A stretch of DNA of 64,000 nt from Paracoccus contaminans (GCF_002105555.1 NZ_CP020612.1:833001-897000), one strand, 5' to 3'. Positions 16,544 through 25,793 are shown, counted from the first letter of the stretch. Made by a program: numbers and translations. The notes: generated by a model not told the origin, from the letters alone.

Positions 16544-17990
16544 GCGGCTGGGCAGCGGGGCCGTCATCGGCGGCTGCCTGGGGCTGGCGCTGCTGGCGCT
16601 GCCCTTTGCGGACCTGGCATCCTCGGTGCCGCAGTCGGGCGCGGCGATGCTGCGGATGCTCAGGGGCTTCGTGACGCCGGACTTCTCGGCGATCGAGGAC
16701 ATGGGCGGCGCCCTTGCCTCGACCCTCGCCTTCGCGCTGGCCGGGGTCGCGGCGGGGGCGGCAGGGGGCTTTGCGCTGGCGCCGTTCTGGCACCGGCGAG
16801 GGGTGCGCGCGCTGTCCACCGCGCTGCGCTCGGTGCATGAGCTGTTCTGGGCGCTGGTGCTGATGCAGGTGCTGGGCATCAGCCCGGCCGCCGGGGTGCT
16901 GGCCATCGCCCTGCCCTATGCGGGGATCTTCGCCAAGGTCTTTGCCGAACAGATCGAGGAGGCCGACCCCCGCCCTGCGCAGCTGCTGCCGCCCCGCACC
17001 GATGCGCTCAGCCGCTTTCTGTGGGCGCGGCTGCCGCTGGTCGCGCCGGCGATGCTGTCCTATCTGCTCTATCGCGTGGAATGCGGGCTGCGATCCTCGG
17101 CGGTGCTGGGCTTCATCGGGCTGCCGACGCTGGGGTTCCAGCTTGATACATTCTTCCGGCAGGGCGCCTATTCCGCCGCCGGCGCGATCATGGCGATCTA
17201 TATCCTGCTGATCGCCACGCTGCGCCTGTGGCTGCGGCCCCGCGCGCTGGCGCTGTGGATCGGGGGGGCGGCGCTGTGGCTGGCGCAGATCGCCCATCCC
17301 CCGATGGGCGGCGGGGCGCTGTGGCGCTTTGTGACCCAGGACATCATCCCCGCCCCCCTGCGCATGGGCGCGGGAGCGGGCGCATTCCTGTCGTGGCTGG
17401 GCAATATCCTGCGCCACGAGGCGCTGCCCGGCACGCTGGCCACGCTGATCGTGGGGCAGATCGCGCTGGCGCTGACCGGGATGCTGGCCTTTGCCGGCTT
17501 TGCCGCCGTCGTGCCGCGGGTGGCGGGCCGCGCCCGTCCCCTGGGCCATCTGCTGCTGGTCGTGCTGCGGTCCTTTCCCGAATACATGCTGGCCTATCTG
17601 TTCCTGCAGCTGCTGGGTCCGTCGATGCTGCCGGCGATCCTGGCGCTGGCGCTGCACAACGGGGCGATCATCGCCCATCTGCTGGGGCGCGAGGCGATGC
17701 TGCTGCCCCTGCGGCCGGATGCGCCGCGCGGGCTGGTGCTGTGGGCATGGGAACTGGCGCCGCGCCTGTCGGGGCGGTTCGTGGCGCTGTGCCTTTATCG
17801 GTGGGAAATCATCCTGCGCGAGACGGCGGTCATGGGTCTGCTGGGGGTGGCGACGCTGGGCTTTTACATCGACAGCGCCCTGGCCGAGCTGCGGGTGGAC
17901 CGGGTACTGGTGCTGCTGGCCGGGGCCATGGCGATCACCGCCGGGGCCGACGCCGTCTCGCGCGCGATCCGCCGCCGCATGCGGGGCTGA
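16533..17990 (+). CDS. Fused double-domain ABC transporter permease (PhnE-like)
   Basis: The 485-residue protein contains two consecutive PhnE-like permease domains, where most relatives encode one copy that dimerises. The first (about 1-250) has the EAA-type loop IEEADPRPAQLLPPRTDAL and RVECGLRSSAVLGFIG; the second (about 290-480) has LLGREAMLLPLRPDAPRG and YRWEIILRETAVMGLLG. Each domain has about six hydrophobic helices. The fusion gives a pseudo-symmetric channel from one polypeptide. It is the last gene of the operon; no obvious terminator follows. Confidence 0.88.
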   Translation: MRPERLGSGAVIGGCLGLALLALPFADLASSVPQSGAAMLRMLRGFVTPDFSAIEDMGGALASTLAFALAGVAAGAAGGFALAPFWHRRGVRALSTALRSVHELFWALVLMQVLGISPAAGVLAIALPYAGIFAKVFAEQIEEADPRPAQLLPPRTDALSRFLWARLPLVAPAMLSYLLYRVECGLRSSAVLGFIGLPTLGFQLDTFFRQGAYSAAGAIMAIYILLIATLRLWLRPRALALWIGGAALWLAQIAHPPMGGGALWRFVTQDIIPAPLRMGAGAGAFLSWLGNILRHEALPGTLATLIVGQIALALTGMLAFAGFAAVVPRVAGRARPLGHLLLVVLRSFPEYMLAYLFLQLLGPSMLPAILALALHNGAIIAHLLGREAMLLPLRPDAPRGLVLWAWELAPRLSGRFVALCLYRWEIILRETAVMGLLGVATLGFYIDSALAELRVDRVLVLLAGAMAITAGADAVSRAIRRRMRG

Positions 17991-18246
17991 GCGCGCGGGC
18001 GCATCCCCGCCCGGTTCCCCGCGCCTGTTCCCGCTGCCGGAGGCGGGCGGACCAAAGGATAAAGGCGGGGCGGCGGGATAGCGACTGGCCTGCCTCTGCT
18101 GCCCAAGCACCAGCGCCGCCGCAGGCGCGGCGCGGGCCGCGCGCAGATGTCCACGGCGGCGTTCCTGCCGCCGACATGGCCGCGCATGGCGATCAGCCCA
18201 TCGGGCGCGCGCCGAGCGGCAGGGCGAAAGGCCCGGAGGAAGGGGA

Positions 18247-18320
18247 TGGAGCGGGTGATGGGAATCGAACCCACGTATTCAGCTTGGAAGGCTGCTGCTC
18301 TACCATTGAGCTACACCCGC
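18247..18320 (-). tRNA. tRNA-Gly (anticodon UCC)
   Basis: The reverse strand reads a complete cloverleaf of 74 nt with encoded CCA. The acceptor stem GCGGGTG pairs with CACCCGC, the D arm is GCTC...GAGC, the anticodon loop CTTCCAA gives UCC, and the T arm is GTGGG-TTCGATT-CCCAT, followed by discriminator T and CCA. The outermost pair of the anticodon stem is a G-A mismatch. It stands alone between the ABC transporter operon and trkH. Confidence 0.97.
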
Positions 18321-18403
18321 GCCCTGTTGCGCTTACCCGACCGGCCGGCCGCGCGCAAGCGGGCAGGCTTGACCCCTTCGCCCGGTGCGGGCACTCAGGC
18401 GCC

Positions 18404-19852
18404 ATGATCGACACGCGCCCCGTCGTCCACGCGATAGCCAAACTTGCAGTCGGAATGGGCGCGCTGATGCTGGCGCCGGCCGTGGTCGACTGGGTGCATG
18501 GCGATCCGACCTGGCAGGTCTTCGCCGTGACAGCGGCGGCCACCATCACGCTGGGGACCATGGTGGCGATCGCCACCCGCCATCACGACGCCACGATGAT
18601 CGTCGAGCAGGCCTTCCTGCTGACCGCGGGGCTGTGGCTGGTGCTGCCCCTGGTCGGGGCCGTGCCGATCCGGGCGGCCCTGCCCGGGACAAGCTGGACC
18701 GATGCCGTCTTCGAGGCGATGTCGGGCATGTCCACCACCGGGGCCACCGCCTATCCCCGGCTCGATGCGCTGTCGCTGGGGCTGCACCTGTGGCGCGGCA
18801 TCCTGCAATGGTCGGGGGGGCTGGGGATCGTCGTGGTCGCCATGGTGTTTTTGCCGGTGATGCGGGTCGGCGGGATGCAGTTCTTCCGCTCCGAGGGCTT
18901 TGACACCATGGGCAAGGCCATGCCCCGCGCCAATGCCATCGCCGCCGAGATGACCCAGCTTTACCTTGCCATCACCGTGGCCTGCGCGGCGACTTATGCG
19001 GCCCTGGGGATGGGCGGCTTTGACGCGGTGATGCATGCGCTGACCACCTGTTCGACCGGCGGGTTCGGGCGCTACGATGCCAGCTTCGGCCCCTTCACGG
19101 GCAGCCCGCAGGTGGCCTCGACGGTGTTCATGCTGCTCGCCTCGATCCCGTTCATGCGGATGCTGCAGGCGCTGCATGGCGATGTGGGGCCGCTGCTGCG
19201 CGACAGCCAGATCCGCGGCTATCTGGGCACGGCCCTGGTGCTATGCGTGCTGATCATGCTGTATCTGGCGCTGTGGCAGGGCGTGCCGCCCTCGCCGGGG
19301 CTGCTGCGCGAGGTGTCGTTCAACGTGGTCACGATCATGTCGGGCACGGGCTATGCCTCGGTCGACGTGACGATGTGGGGGCACCTGCCCTTCGTGCTGC
19401 TGATCGCGGCCGGCCTGATCGGGGGCTGCACCGGATCGACCGTCTGTTCGATCAAGGTGTTCCGCTATCAGGTGCTGTTCCAGGCGCTGCGCGCGCAGCT
19501 TGCCCAGCTGCAATCGCCCAGCCGGGTCAGCCTGCTGCGCCTGCAGGGCCGGCGGCTCGACCCCGAGGTGGTGAACTCGGTCATGGCGTTCTTCACGCTG
19601 TTCGTGATCACCTTCGGGGTGCTGATCGTGGCGCTGGCGCTGACGGGGCTGCACGCGCGCACGGCCCTGACGGCCGCCTGGACGGCGATCGCCAATGTCG
19701 GCCCCGCCTGGGGGCCCGAGGTGACGGCGAATGGCAGCGTGGCGGCCTTTCCAGCCCCGGCCAAGTGGCTGATGATCGGGGGGATGTATCTGGGCCGGCT
19801 TGAGCTGATCACGGTCCTCGTGGTGCTGATGCCCCGCTTCTGGCGGCAATAG
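18404..19852 (+). CDS. trkH: Trk-type potassium uptake membrane protein TrkH
   Basis: The 482-residue channel subunit has four pore-loop repeats with the selectivity-filter-like motifs MSTTGATAY, CSTGGFGRY, SGTGYASV and an IANVGPAWGP last loop, and about ten hydrophobic helices. GLIGGCTGSTVCSIKVFRYQ is the conserved region before the last repeat. TrkH imports K+ together with the cytoplasmic regulator TrkA, which is not in this window. ATG 18404 gives the normal family start in front of the first helix; the open frame upstream crosses the tRNA and is not coding. Confidence 0.94.
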   Translation: MIDTRPVVHAIAKLAVGMGALMLAPAVVDWVHGDPTWQVFAVTAAATITLGTMVAIATRHHDATMIVEQAFLLTAGLWLVLPLVGAVPIRAALPGTSWTDAVFEAMSGMSTTGATAYPRLDALSLGLHLWRGILQWSGGLGIVVVAMVFLPVMRVGGMQFFRSEGFDTMGKAMPRANAIAAEMTQLYLAITVACAATYAALGMGGFDAVMHALTTCSTGGFGRYDASFGPFTGSPQVASTVFMLLASIPFMRMLQALHGDVGPLLRDSQIRGYLGTALVLCVLIMLYLALWQGVPPSPGLLREVSFNVVTIMSGTGYASVDVTMWGHLPFVLLIAAGLIGGCTGSTVCSIKVFRYQVLFQALRAQLAQLQSPSRVSLLRLQGRRLDPEVVNSVMAFFTLFVITFGVLIVALALTGLHARTALTAAWTAIANVGPAWGPEVTANGSVAAFPAPAKWLMIGGMYLGRLELITVLVVLMPRFWRQ

Positions 19853-19854
19853 CG

Positions 19855-19872
19855 GCGGGGCACCGGCCCCGC
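19855..19872 (+). terminator. Possible trkH terminator hairpin
   Basis: GCGGGGC (19855-19861) and GCCCCGC (19866-19872) form a perfect 7-bp stem with an ACCG loop, two bases after the trkH stop. There is no U run, so it may be a weak or Rho-assisted terminator. Confidence 0.4.
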
Positions 19873-19979
19873 GTGCCCATGGCAGCGCCCTGGAAGGCAG
19901 GATGCGCGGCGCGCATGCAGGCCAAAGGGCACAAGATCCGCGCTCGGCGCGGCAGATCGGCAAGGATCGCCGCCGATCA

Positions 19980-20001
19980 GGCCGCGCGCGGCCCTTTTTT
20001 T
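19980..20001 (+). terminator. Intrinsic terminator with T7 tract
   Basis: GGCCGCGCGCGGCC is a perfect palindrome (19980-19993) followed by C and seven T (19995-20001), the clearest Rho-independent terminator in the window. It lies 128 bp after trkH on the same strand, before the convergent SPOR gene. A further pairable stretch (GATCGGC...GCCGATC) lies directly upstream. It could end trkH readthrough or a small RNA. Confidence 0.65.
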
Positions 20002-20063
20002 GCAAGGAGGCGGACGATCGGGCAAGCGGCCCCCGGCCATGCCTTTGCGCGGCGGCGGGCCGC

Positions 20064-21917
20064 TCAGTTGGCTGCGGGGCCGGGCGTGTCGCTGGCGGGG
20101 GCGGTGTCGGCGGGGGCGGTCCCTTGCGCGTTGCTGGCGGCGGGATCGGTTCCTTGCCCGCCGCCGGCATCGGTGTCGGCACTGCTCCCCGCGCTGCCGC
20201 CGGGGGCGGCATCACTGACGGCCCCGCCGCTCTTGGCGGCCTCGCCGGCTGCGGCCGTATCGCCCGCCGGCGCATCGTTCCCCTGGATGTCGCCCCCCGC
20301 CGCGGCGGCCGCATCCGTTGCTGCTCCGGCTTCGGACCCGGTTTCGGCGGGGGCCGCAGCGGGCGTGCGCGAGAGGCTGTCGATCAGCTCGGCGGCGATG
20401 CGAGGCTGGTCGGCCTCGTCCATCACCGGCCAGATCAGCACCAGTCCCTCGACCCGGCCATCGACGACGCGCGCCTCGGCTTGGCCGATATGCGTGGCGT
20501 TGCGCCCCTTGAGGCTGGCCTGGCCCGGATCGACGCGCCGCTGGGGCGAGGGCACCCAGCCCAGCGCCGTGACAAGGCCGGCAAAGTCCAGCATCTCCTG
20601 CTGTCCGCCGGGCGCAGAATACAGGATCAGCGCCGCGCCCGAGCCGTCCTTGGGGCCATAGATCGACAGGCCCTGTTCGTTACGGTCGAATTGCAGGCGG
20701 TCCATCGGGGCGGTGACCGACAGCCCGCTTTGCGGATCGTCCAGCCGCGCCAGCCCCATGCCGGCGCGCCAGGCCGCCCGGCGGTCGATCAGCGCCTGCA
20801 TGGCGCTGCCCGCATCGGGCGCGGCGCGCAGGGCCAGCACCTCGGCGGCGATGGCGGCGCGGGTCTGGGGGCCGTCCTTGCCGTCGATGCGCCCGTCATA
20901 ATGGCCTGCCCAGCGCAGCGCCCGCTGTACCTCGTCGAGCGGCGGCATCGCCGCGGTGCCGGGACCGGGCAGATCGATGGCCGATCCGGGGACGATCACG
21001 GTGCCCAGATCGGCGGCGGGCACGACCGCGCCCGGCTTGCCCACCCGTTCGGCGGCGCGCAGGGCGCCCAGCCATGCGGCGGCGATGTCGGCCGGCAGCG
21101 GCCCCAGCGTGACCGCATAGGCGCCGTCCGCCTGCCGCGTCAGGCCCGTTTCGGGGAAATCGGCGCGCCAGCGGGCCAGCGCCTCATCCGCGGCCTCGCG
21201 CGTCTCAAAGCGCTGCAGGCGCAGATAATCGCCCTCGGCCAGCTGCGCGGCGGGGGCGGCGCCGTCACCCGATGAGCCGTCACCCGATGCGCCGTCACCC
21301 GATGCAGCGGCAACAGGTTCGGCGCCAGCCGGGGCGGCGGCGGGCGCATCGGCATCGGCCCTGTTCCCCTCGGCCCCATCGCCGGCCTTTTGCACAGCCG
21401 CGCCATCACCATCACCGCCCTGCGCGCCTGCCTCGGGGGCAGGATCGGGCGCGGCGCGGGGCGGCACGAAAGTCGATGCCGCGGCGGCGGGGTTGGCGGC
21501 AACCGGCGCGGCCGCCCCCGCCCCATCCTGACCGGCCCCGTCCTGACCGGCCCCGTCCTGACCGGCCGCATCCGTCTGCGCCGCCTCGGGCTGACCGGAC
21601 GCGCTGTTCCCGGCCGGCGCCACGCCGTCCGGCGCGGGCGCGATGAAGCTGTCGGCCGGGATCGCGCCCGCCGCCTTCAGCCGCGCCAGCTCGGCCTCGG
21701 CTGCATCCCGTTCCATGGGGCCGATGCCGATGCCCGTCCAGCCGCCGGGCAGCGGAAAGGTCACAACGCCCGGCAGCCGGCCGGCCCAGTCATCCGCCAC
21801 CGCCTGGCTCTGCGCGGCGCGCCGCGCCTCGATCCGCAGCACGACCTGTTCGGCCCATGCCGGGACGGCGGCGGCAGCGGGCAGCGCGGCGGCGATCAGA
21901 GTGACAAGCTTGCGCAT
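20064..21917 (-). CDS. Secreted SPOR/peptidoglycan-binding domain protein
   Basis: A 617-residue exported protein: signal peptide MRKLVTLIAAALPAAAAVPA with AWA cleavage, a first SPOR-like fold (about 25-95), a low-complexity Ala/Gly/Asp linker (about 100-225), a second SPOR-like region (about 228-300), a PG_binding_1-like helix set (LDEVQRALRWAGHYDGRIDG, about 327-365), a globular region to about 520, and a long Ala/Gly/Thr-rich disordered tail. The domain set suggests binding to denuded glycan or peptidoglycan in the periplasm, for example at the septum. No catalytic motif is visible. The linker contains 15-bp tandem DNA repeats. It is convergent with trkH and divergent from glyQ. Confidence 0.7.
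   Translation of the reverse strand: MRKLVTLIAAALPAAAAVPAWAEQVVLRIEARRAAQSQAVADDWAGRLPGVVTFPLPGGWTGIGIGPMERDAAEAELARLKAAGAIPADSFIAPAPDGVAPAGNSASGQPEAAQTDAAGQDGAGQDGAGQDGAGAAAPVAANPAAAASTFVPPRAAPDPAPEAGAQGGDGDGAAVQKAGDGAEGNRADADAPAAAPAGAEPVAAASGDGASGDGSSGDGAAPAAQLAEGDYLRLQRFETREAADEALARWRADFPETGLTRQADGAYAVTLGPLPADIAAAWLGALRAAERVGKPGAVVPAADLGTVIVPGSAIDLPGPGTAAMPPLDEVQRALRWAGHYDGRIDGKDGPQTRAAIAAEVLALRAAPDAGSAMQALIDRRAAWRAGMGLARLDDPQSGLSVTAPMDRLQFDRNEQGLSIYGPKDGSGAALILYSAPGGQQEMLDFAGLVTALGWVPSPQRRVDPGQASLKGRNATHIGQAEARVVDGRVEGLVLIWPVMDEADQPRIAAELIDSLSRTPAAAPAETGSEAGAATDAAAAAGGDIQGNDAPAGDTAAAGEAAKSGGAVSDAAPGGSAGSSADTDAGGGQGTDPAASNAQGTAPADTAPASDTPGPAAN
21261..21305. repeat. Three 15-bp tandem repeats in the SPOR protein gene
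   Basis: Three successive copies of GCCGTCACCCGATG(A/C), in frame with the coding sequence, so on the coding strand they encode repeated SGDGA/S pentapeptides in the linker. The copies are near-identical at the DNA level, which suggests recent expansion by slippage. Confidence 0.85.
21526..21570. repeat. Second set of three 15-bp tandem repeats in the SPOR protein gene
   Basis: TCCTGACCGGCCCCG occurs twice exactly, and a third time with two changes at the end. It encodes the repeated GQDGA units in the linker. The length is a multiple of three, so copy-number change would keep the frame. Confidence 0.85.
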
Positions 21918-22012
21918 CGGCGTCCCTTTCCTGGGGGGGCAGATTGACCCGCACCCGGCCCTGACCTATCAGCGGCCTCAATTCGCGTCAGTTATGCGAA
22001 AGGCCGCGCCTG

Positions 22013-22954
22013 ATGACCAGCCCCCAGACCCACGACGACCGCCCGCGCTGTTTTCAGGATGTGATCCTGCGGCTGCAATCCTATTGGGCGGCGACCGGCT
22101 GCGCGGTGCTGCAGCCCTATGACATGGAGGTCGGGGCCGGCACCTTTCATCCCGCGACCACCCTGCGCTCGCTGGGCTCGCGCCCCTGGGCGGCGGCCTA
22201 TGTCCAGCCCTCGCGCCGCCCGACCGACGGGCGCTATGGCGAGAACCCGAACCGGTTGCAGCACTATTACCAGTATCAGGTCATCATCAAACCCAGCCCG
22301 CCCAACCTGCAGGACCTGTATCTGGGCAGCCTGCGGGCCATCGGCCTCGATCCGATGATCCACGATGTCCGCTTTGTCGAGGATGACTGGGAATCCCCGA
22401 CCCTCGGCGCCTGGGGCCTGGGATGGGAGGTGTGGTGCGACGGGATGGAGGTGAGCCAGTTCACCTATTTCCAGCAGGTCGGCGGCCATGACTGCCGCCC
22501 CGTCTCGGGCGAGCTGACCTACGGGCTCGAGCGCCTTGCCATGTATGTGCTGGGGGTGGAGCATGTCATGGACATGCCCTTCAACAGCCCCGACGCGCCG
22601 ATCCCGCTGAGCTATGGCGACATCTTCCGCCAGACGGAACGCGAATATTCGCGCTGGAACTTCGATCAGGCCGACACCGACATGCTGCTGGCCCATTTCA
22701 AGGACGCCGAGGCGGAATGCGCCCGCATCCTCGATGCCGCCGAAACCGACAGCGCGGGCCGGCGTATCCCGATGGCGCATCCGGCCTATGACCAGGCGAT
22801 CAAGGCCAGCCACCTGTTCAACCTGCTGGACGCGCGCGGCGTGATCTCGGTCACTGAACGGCAGGCCTATATCGGACGCGTCCGGGCGCTGGCCAAACGC
22901 TGCGCCGACCTGTTCATGACGACCGACGCCGCCACCGGGGGAATGCCGGCGTGA
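22013..22954 (+). CDS. glyQ: Glycine--tRNA ligase alpha subunit
   Basis: GlyQ is the catalytic subunit of the bacterial alpha2beta2 glycyl-tRNA synthetase. The 313-residue product shows the invariant family sequence: [55 protein letters not shown] and [18 protein letters not shown]. Length is normal. It is the first gene of glyQ - small membrane gene - glyS with 4-nt and 1-nt overlaps, the usual Rhodobacterales arrangement. Confidence 0.97.
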   Translation: MTSPQTHDDRPRCFQDVILRLQSYWAATGCAVLQPYDMEVGAGTFHPATTLRSLGSRPWAAAYVQPSRRPTDGRYGENPNRLQHYYQYQVIIKPSPPNLQDLYLGSLRAIGLDPMIHDVRFVEDDWESPTLGAWGLGWEVWCDGMEVSQFTYFQQVGGHDCRPVSGELTYGLERLAMYVLGVEHVMDMPFNSPDAPIPLSYGDIFRQTEREYSRWNFDQADTDMLLAHFKDAEAECARILDAAETDSAGRRIPMAHPAYDQAIKASHLFNLLDARGVISVTERQAYIGRVRALAKRCADLFMTTDAATGGMPA

Positions 22955-23430
22955 GCGTGACCGCCGGCAAGCTGCTCGCCTCGGCCCTGGTTCTGTCGGC
23001 GCTGGGGGCCGGGGCGGGGATGTGGTATGCACAGGAATACGCCTTCTATGACCGCCTGCCGCCGCAGGGGGAACTGGCGGCGGTGGCGGCGGATGGCGCG
23101 CCGGTCAGCCTTGCGCTGCGCGATTTCCAGGGGATCGACGGCAGCTCGTCCCCGATCAAGTGGCGCGCCTGCATGACGCTCGACCCCGCCGCGGCCGCAG
23201 CCCTGCCCGTGTTCGACAAGCCGACCCCGCTGATCGGGCCGGGCTGGTTTTCCTGTTATGACGCAGGCCGCCTGACCGCCGATCTGGCCAGCGGCGCGGC
23301 AACCGCGCGGCTGGTCCAGCCCGAGATGCGCCCCGACGTGGACCGCATCATCGCCGTCTATCCCGACGGGCGCGCCTTTGGCTGGCAGCAGATCAACGAC
23401 AAGACCCCGGAACGCGGAGTGATGGACTGA
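22951..23430 (+). CDS. DUF6446-like small membrane protein between glyQ and glyS
   Basis: A 159-residue product with an N-terminal membrane anchor ([20 protein letters not shown], about 6-25) and a periplasmic domain with [31 protein letters not shown] and [19 protein letters not shown]. It corresponds to the uncharacterised protein regularly found between glyQ and glyS in Rhodobacterales (DUF6446, from memory). Function is unknown; the two conserved-looking cysteines could form a disulfide. It starts with GTG overlapping glyQ, and its stop overlaps the glyS ATG. Confidence 0.82.
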   Translation: MSVTAGKLLASALVLSALGAGAGMWYAQEYAFYDRLPPQGELAAVAADGAPVSLALRDFQGIDGSSSPIKWRACMTLDPAAAAALPVFDKPTPLIGPGWFSCYDAGRLTADLASGAATARLVQPEMRPDVDRIIAVYPDGRAFGWQQINDKTPERGVMD

Positions 23431-25739
23431 TGGACCTGCTGATCGAGCTTTTCAGCGAAGAGATCCCCGCCCGGATGCAGGCCCGCGCGCGTCAGGATCT
23501 GCAACGGCTGGTGACGGAGGGGCTGGTCGATGCCGGCCTGACCTATCGCAGCGCCGGGGCCTTTTCCACGCCCCGCCGCCTGGCGCTGGCCGTCGAGGGG
23601 CTGGACGCGGCCAGCAAACCCGTGCGCGAGGAACGCAAGGGCCCGCGCACCGACGCCCCCGATGCGGCGCTGCAGGGCTTCCTGCGCTCGACCGGCCTGA
23701 CCCTCGATCAGTTGGAACGCCGCGCCGACAAGAAGGCCGAGGTGTATTTCGCCGTCATCACCCGCCCCGGCCGCCCCGCCGCCGCGATCGTGGCCGAGGT
23801 GCTGGAACGCACCATCCGCGACTTTCCCTGGCCCAAGTCGATGCGCTGGGGTTCCGGCACCCTGCGCTGGGTCCGCCCGCTGCATTCCATCATCGCGCTG
23901 CTGACCGACGAGGCGGGGGCGCAGGTCGTGCCGCTGACGGTTGACGGCATCACGGCGGGCGATACCACGCGCGGCCACCGCTTCATGGCGCCCGATGCGT
24001 TCAGCGTGACGGGCTTTGACGATTATGCCGCGAAACTGCGCCGTGCGCGTGTCATGCTGGACCCCGCCGAACGCGAGGCCGCGATCCGGCAAGAGGCCGC
24101 GAACCTCGCCTTTGCCCGCGGGTGGGAGATCGTGCCCGACGACGCGCTGATGACCGAGCTGGCGGGCCTTGTCGAATGGCCGGTGCCGCTGATGGGCGTG
24201 ATCGAGGAGCGCTTCCTGTCGCTGCCGTCCGAGGTGCTGCAGACCTCGATGAAGGAACACCAGAAGTTCCTGTCGGCCCGCAACCCGGCGACGGGCCGGA
24301 TCGAGGGCTATGTCACCGTCGCCAATATCGAGACGCCCGACCAGGGCGCGACGATCCTGCACGGCAACCAGCGCGTGCTGGCCGCCCGGCTGTCGGACGC
24401 GGCTTTCTTCTGGTCGAACGACCTGCGCGAGGCAAAGGCGGGGATGAAGGATTGGGCCGAGGGGCTGAAGGCCGTGACCTTCCACGCCAAGCTGGGTTCC
24501 CAGCACGATCGGATCGAGCGCATCGCCGCCCTGGCCCGCGAGATCGCGCCGGCGGTGGGCGCCGATCCCGCGCTGGCCGAACAGGCCGCGCGGGTCGCGA
24601 AACTCGACCTGCGTTCCGCGATGGTGGGCGAATTCCCCGAATTGCAGGGCACGATGGGCCGCTATTACGCGCTGGAGGCCGGGCTGGATGCGGCGGTGGC
24701 CGACGCCGCCCGCGACCATTATTCGCCGCTGGGGCCAAGCGACGCGGTGCCCTCGGCCCCTGTGTCGGTGGCGGTCGCGCTGGCCGACAAGCTGGACACG
24801 CTGACCGGGTTCTGGGCAATCGACGAAAAGCCGACCGGGAGCAAGGACCCCTATGCGCTGCGCCGGGCGGCGCTGGGGGTGATCCGGCTGGTGCTGGGGA
24901 ATGGGGTGCGGGTCGGGGTGAATCAGATAGTCCAATCTGCTTCTTCCGGGTGCTGGTATTACTCCACGTTGTCAGAGGGTATTGCCGTTCACTCCTCCCA
25001 ATCGGGGCCTGCGAAAGATTGGCGGCGGCTCGGTGTGCCAGACCCACAAACTGGGGTTGTTGAGCATTGTCTATCTTTTGAGGATTTCCGCCAAGCACTG
25101 CTCGAAGATAGAGTTCGGGACTTTTACGGCACAGTTTTTGACGACTTGGACGCAGACGGTGCTGGTGGCGAAAACCGGATTGTCTCCGGTGATGACCGAC
25201 TTCATCGTCTCAACTCCGACCTCCTCGCCTTCCTCCATGACCGCCTCAAGGTCCACCTGCGCGAACAGGGCATCCGCCATGACGTGATCGACGCGGTGCT
25301 GGCGATGCCGGGCAGCGATGACCTGACGCTCGTCGTGGCCCGCGCCACCGCGCTGAACGCGATGCTGGCGACCGAGGACGGGACCAACCTGCTGCAAGGG
25401 CTGAAACGCGCCGCCAACATCCTGGCGCAGGCCGAGGACAAGGACGGCGTGGAATACTCGTTCGGCGCCGACCCCAAATTCGCCGAAACCGATGCCGAAC
25501 GCGCCCTGTTCGCCGCGCTCGATGCCGCCGAGCCGCGGATCGAGGCCGCCATGCAGGCCGAGGATTTCCCCGCCGCCATGTCGGCCATCGCCGCCCTGCG
25601 CGCGCCCATCGACGCCTTCTTCGGCTCGGTGCAGGTCAACACCGACAACCAGATGGTGCGCCGAAACCGCCTGAACCTGCTGCACCGCATCCGCGAAACC
25701 GGCCGCCGCATCGCCGATTTTTCCCGTATCGAGGGCTAG
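23430..25739 (+). CDS. glyS: Glycine--tRNA ligase beta subunit with an in-frame low-GC segment
   Basis: GlyS binds tRNA-Gly and completes the glycyl-tRNA synthetase. The 769-residue product is collinear with the family ([28 protein letters not shown]-type motif as TTRGHRFMAPDAF; SVAVALADKLDTLTGFWAID; KDPYALRRAALGVIRL; LKVHLREQGIRHDVIDAVLA; NLLQGLKRAANILAQAE), but it is longer than the usual ~690. The extra residues lie at about 498-595 (NQIVQSASSGCWYYSTLS ... RIVSGDDRLHRLNSD), where base composition falls sharply. The reading frame continues through it, so the gene is probably functional with an enlarged loop. Confidence 0.94.
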   Translation: MDLLIELFSEEIPARMQARARQDLQRLVTEGLVDAGLTYRSAGAFSTPRRLALAVEGLDAASKPVREERKGPRTDAPDAALQGFLRSTGLTLDQLERRADKKAEVYFAVITRPGRPAAAIVAEVLERTIRDFPWPKSMRWGSGTLRWVRPLHSIIALLTDEAGAQVVPLTVDGITAGDTTRGHRFMAPDAFSVTGFDDYAAKLRRARVMLDPAEREAAIRQEAANLAFARGWEIVPDDALMTELAGLVEWPVPLMGVIEERFLSLPSEVLQTSMKEHQKFLSARNPATGRIEGYVTVANIETPDQGATILHGNQRVLAARLSDAAFFWSNDLREAKAGMKDWAEGLKAVTFHAKLGSQHDRIERIAALAREIAPAVGADPALAEQAARVAKLDLRSAMVGEFPELQGTMGRYYALEAGLDAAVADAARDHYSPLGPSDAVPSAPVSVAVALADKLDTLTGFWAIDEKPTGSKDPYALRRAALGVIRLVLGNGVRVGVNQIVQSASSGCWYYSTLSEGIAVHSSQSGPAKDWRRLGVPDPQTGVVEHCLSFEDFRQALLEDRVRDFYGTVFDDLDADGAGGENRIVSGDDRLHRLNSDLLAFLHDRLKVHLREQGIRHDVIDAVLAMPGSDDLTLVVARATALNAMLATEDGTNLLQGLKRAANILAQAEDKDGVEYSFGADPKFAETDAERALFAALDAAEPRIEAAMQAEDFPAAMSAIAALRAPIDAFFGSVQVNTDNQMVRRNRLNLLHRIRETGRRIADFSRIEG
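24918..25220 (+). other. Low-GC in-frame segment inside glyS
   Basis: By hand count the 310 bases from 24921 are about 54% GC, against roughly 70% in the flanking gene, and they use codons rare in the neighbours (TTG, GTT, TTT, ATA). The segment is about 100 codons, stop-free, and has no homology to known GlyS motifs that I recognise. Boundaries are approximate. No terminal repeat or target duplication could be identified. Confidence 0.7.
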
Positions 25740-25793
25740 GCGCGAGCGCCCCCCGGCCCTTCGCCACGGCCTGCACCATCAAGGGGCACCAGA

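Noticed and set aside
18001..18246. A further RNA gene between the ABC permease and tRNA-Gly
   Set aside because: No second cloverleaf or known RNA motif was found; the region is only GC-rich spacer.
21261..21570. A CRISPR-like array
   Set aside because: The repeats are 15 bp, directly tandem, have no spacers and are in frame within a coding sequence.
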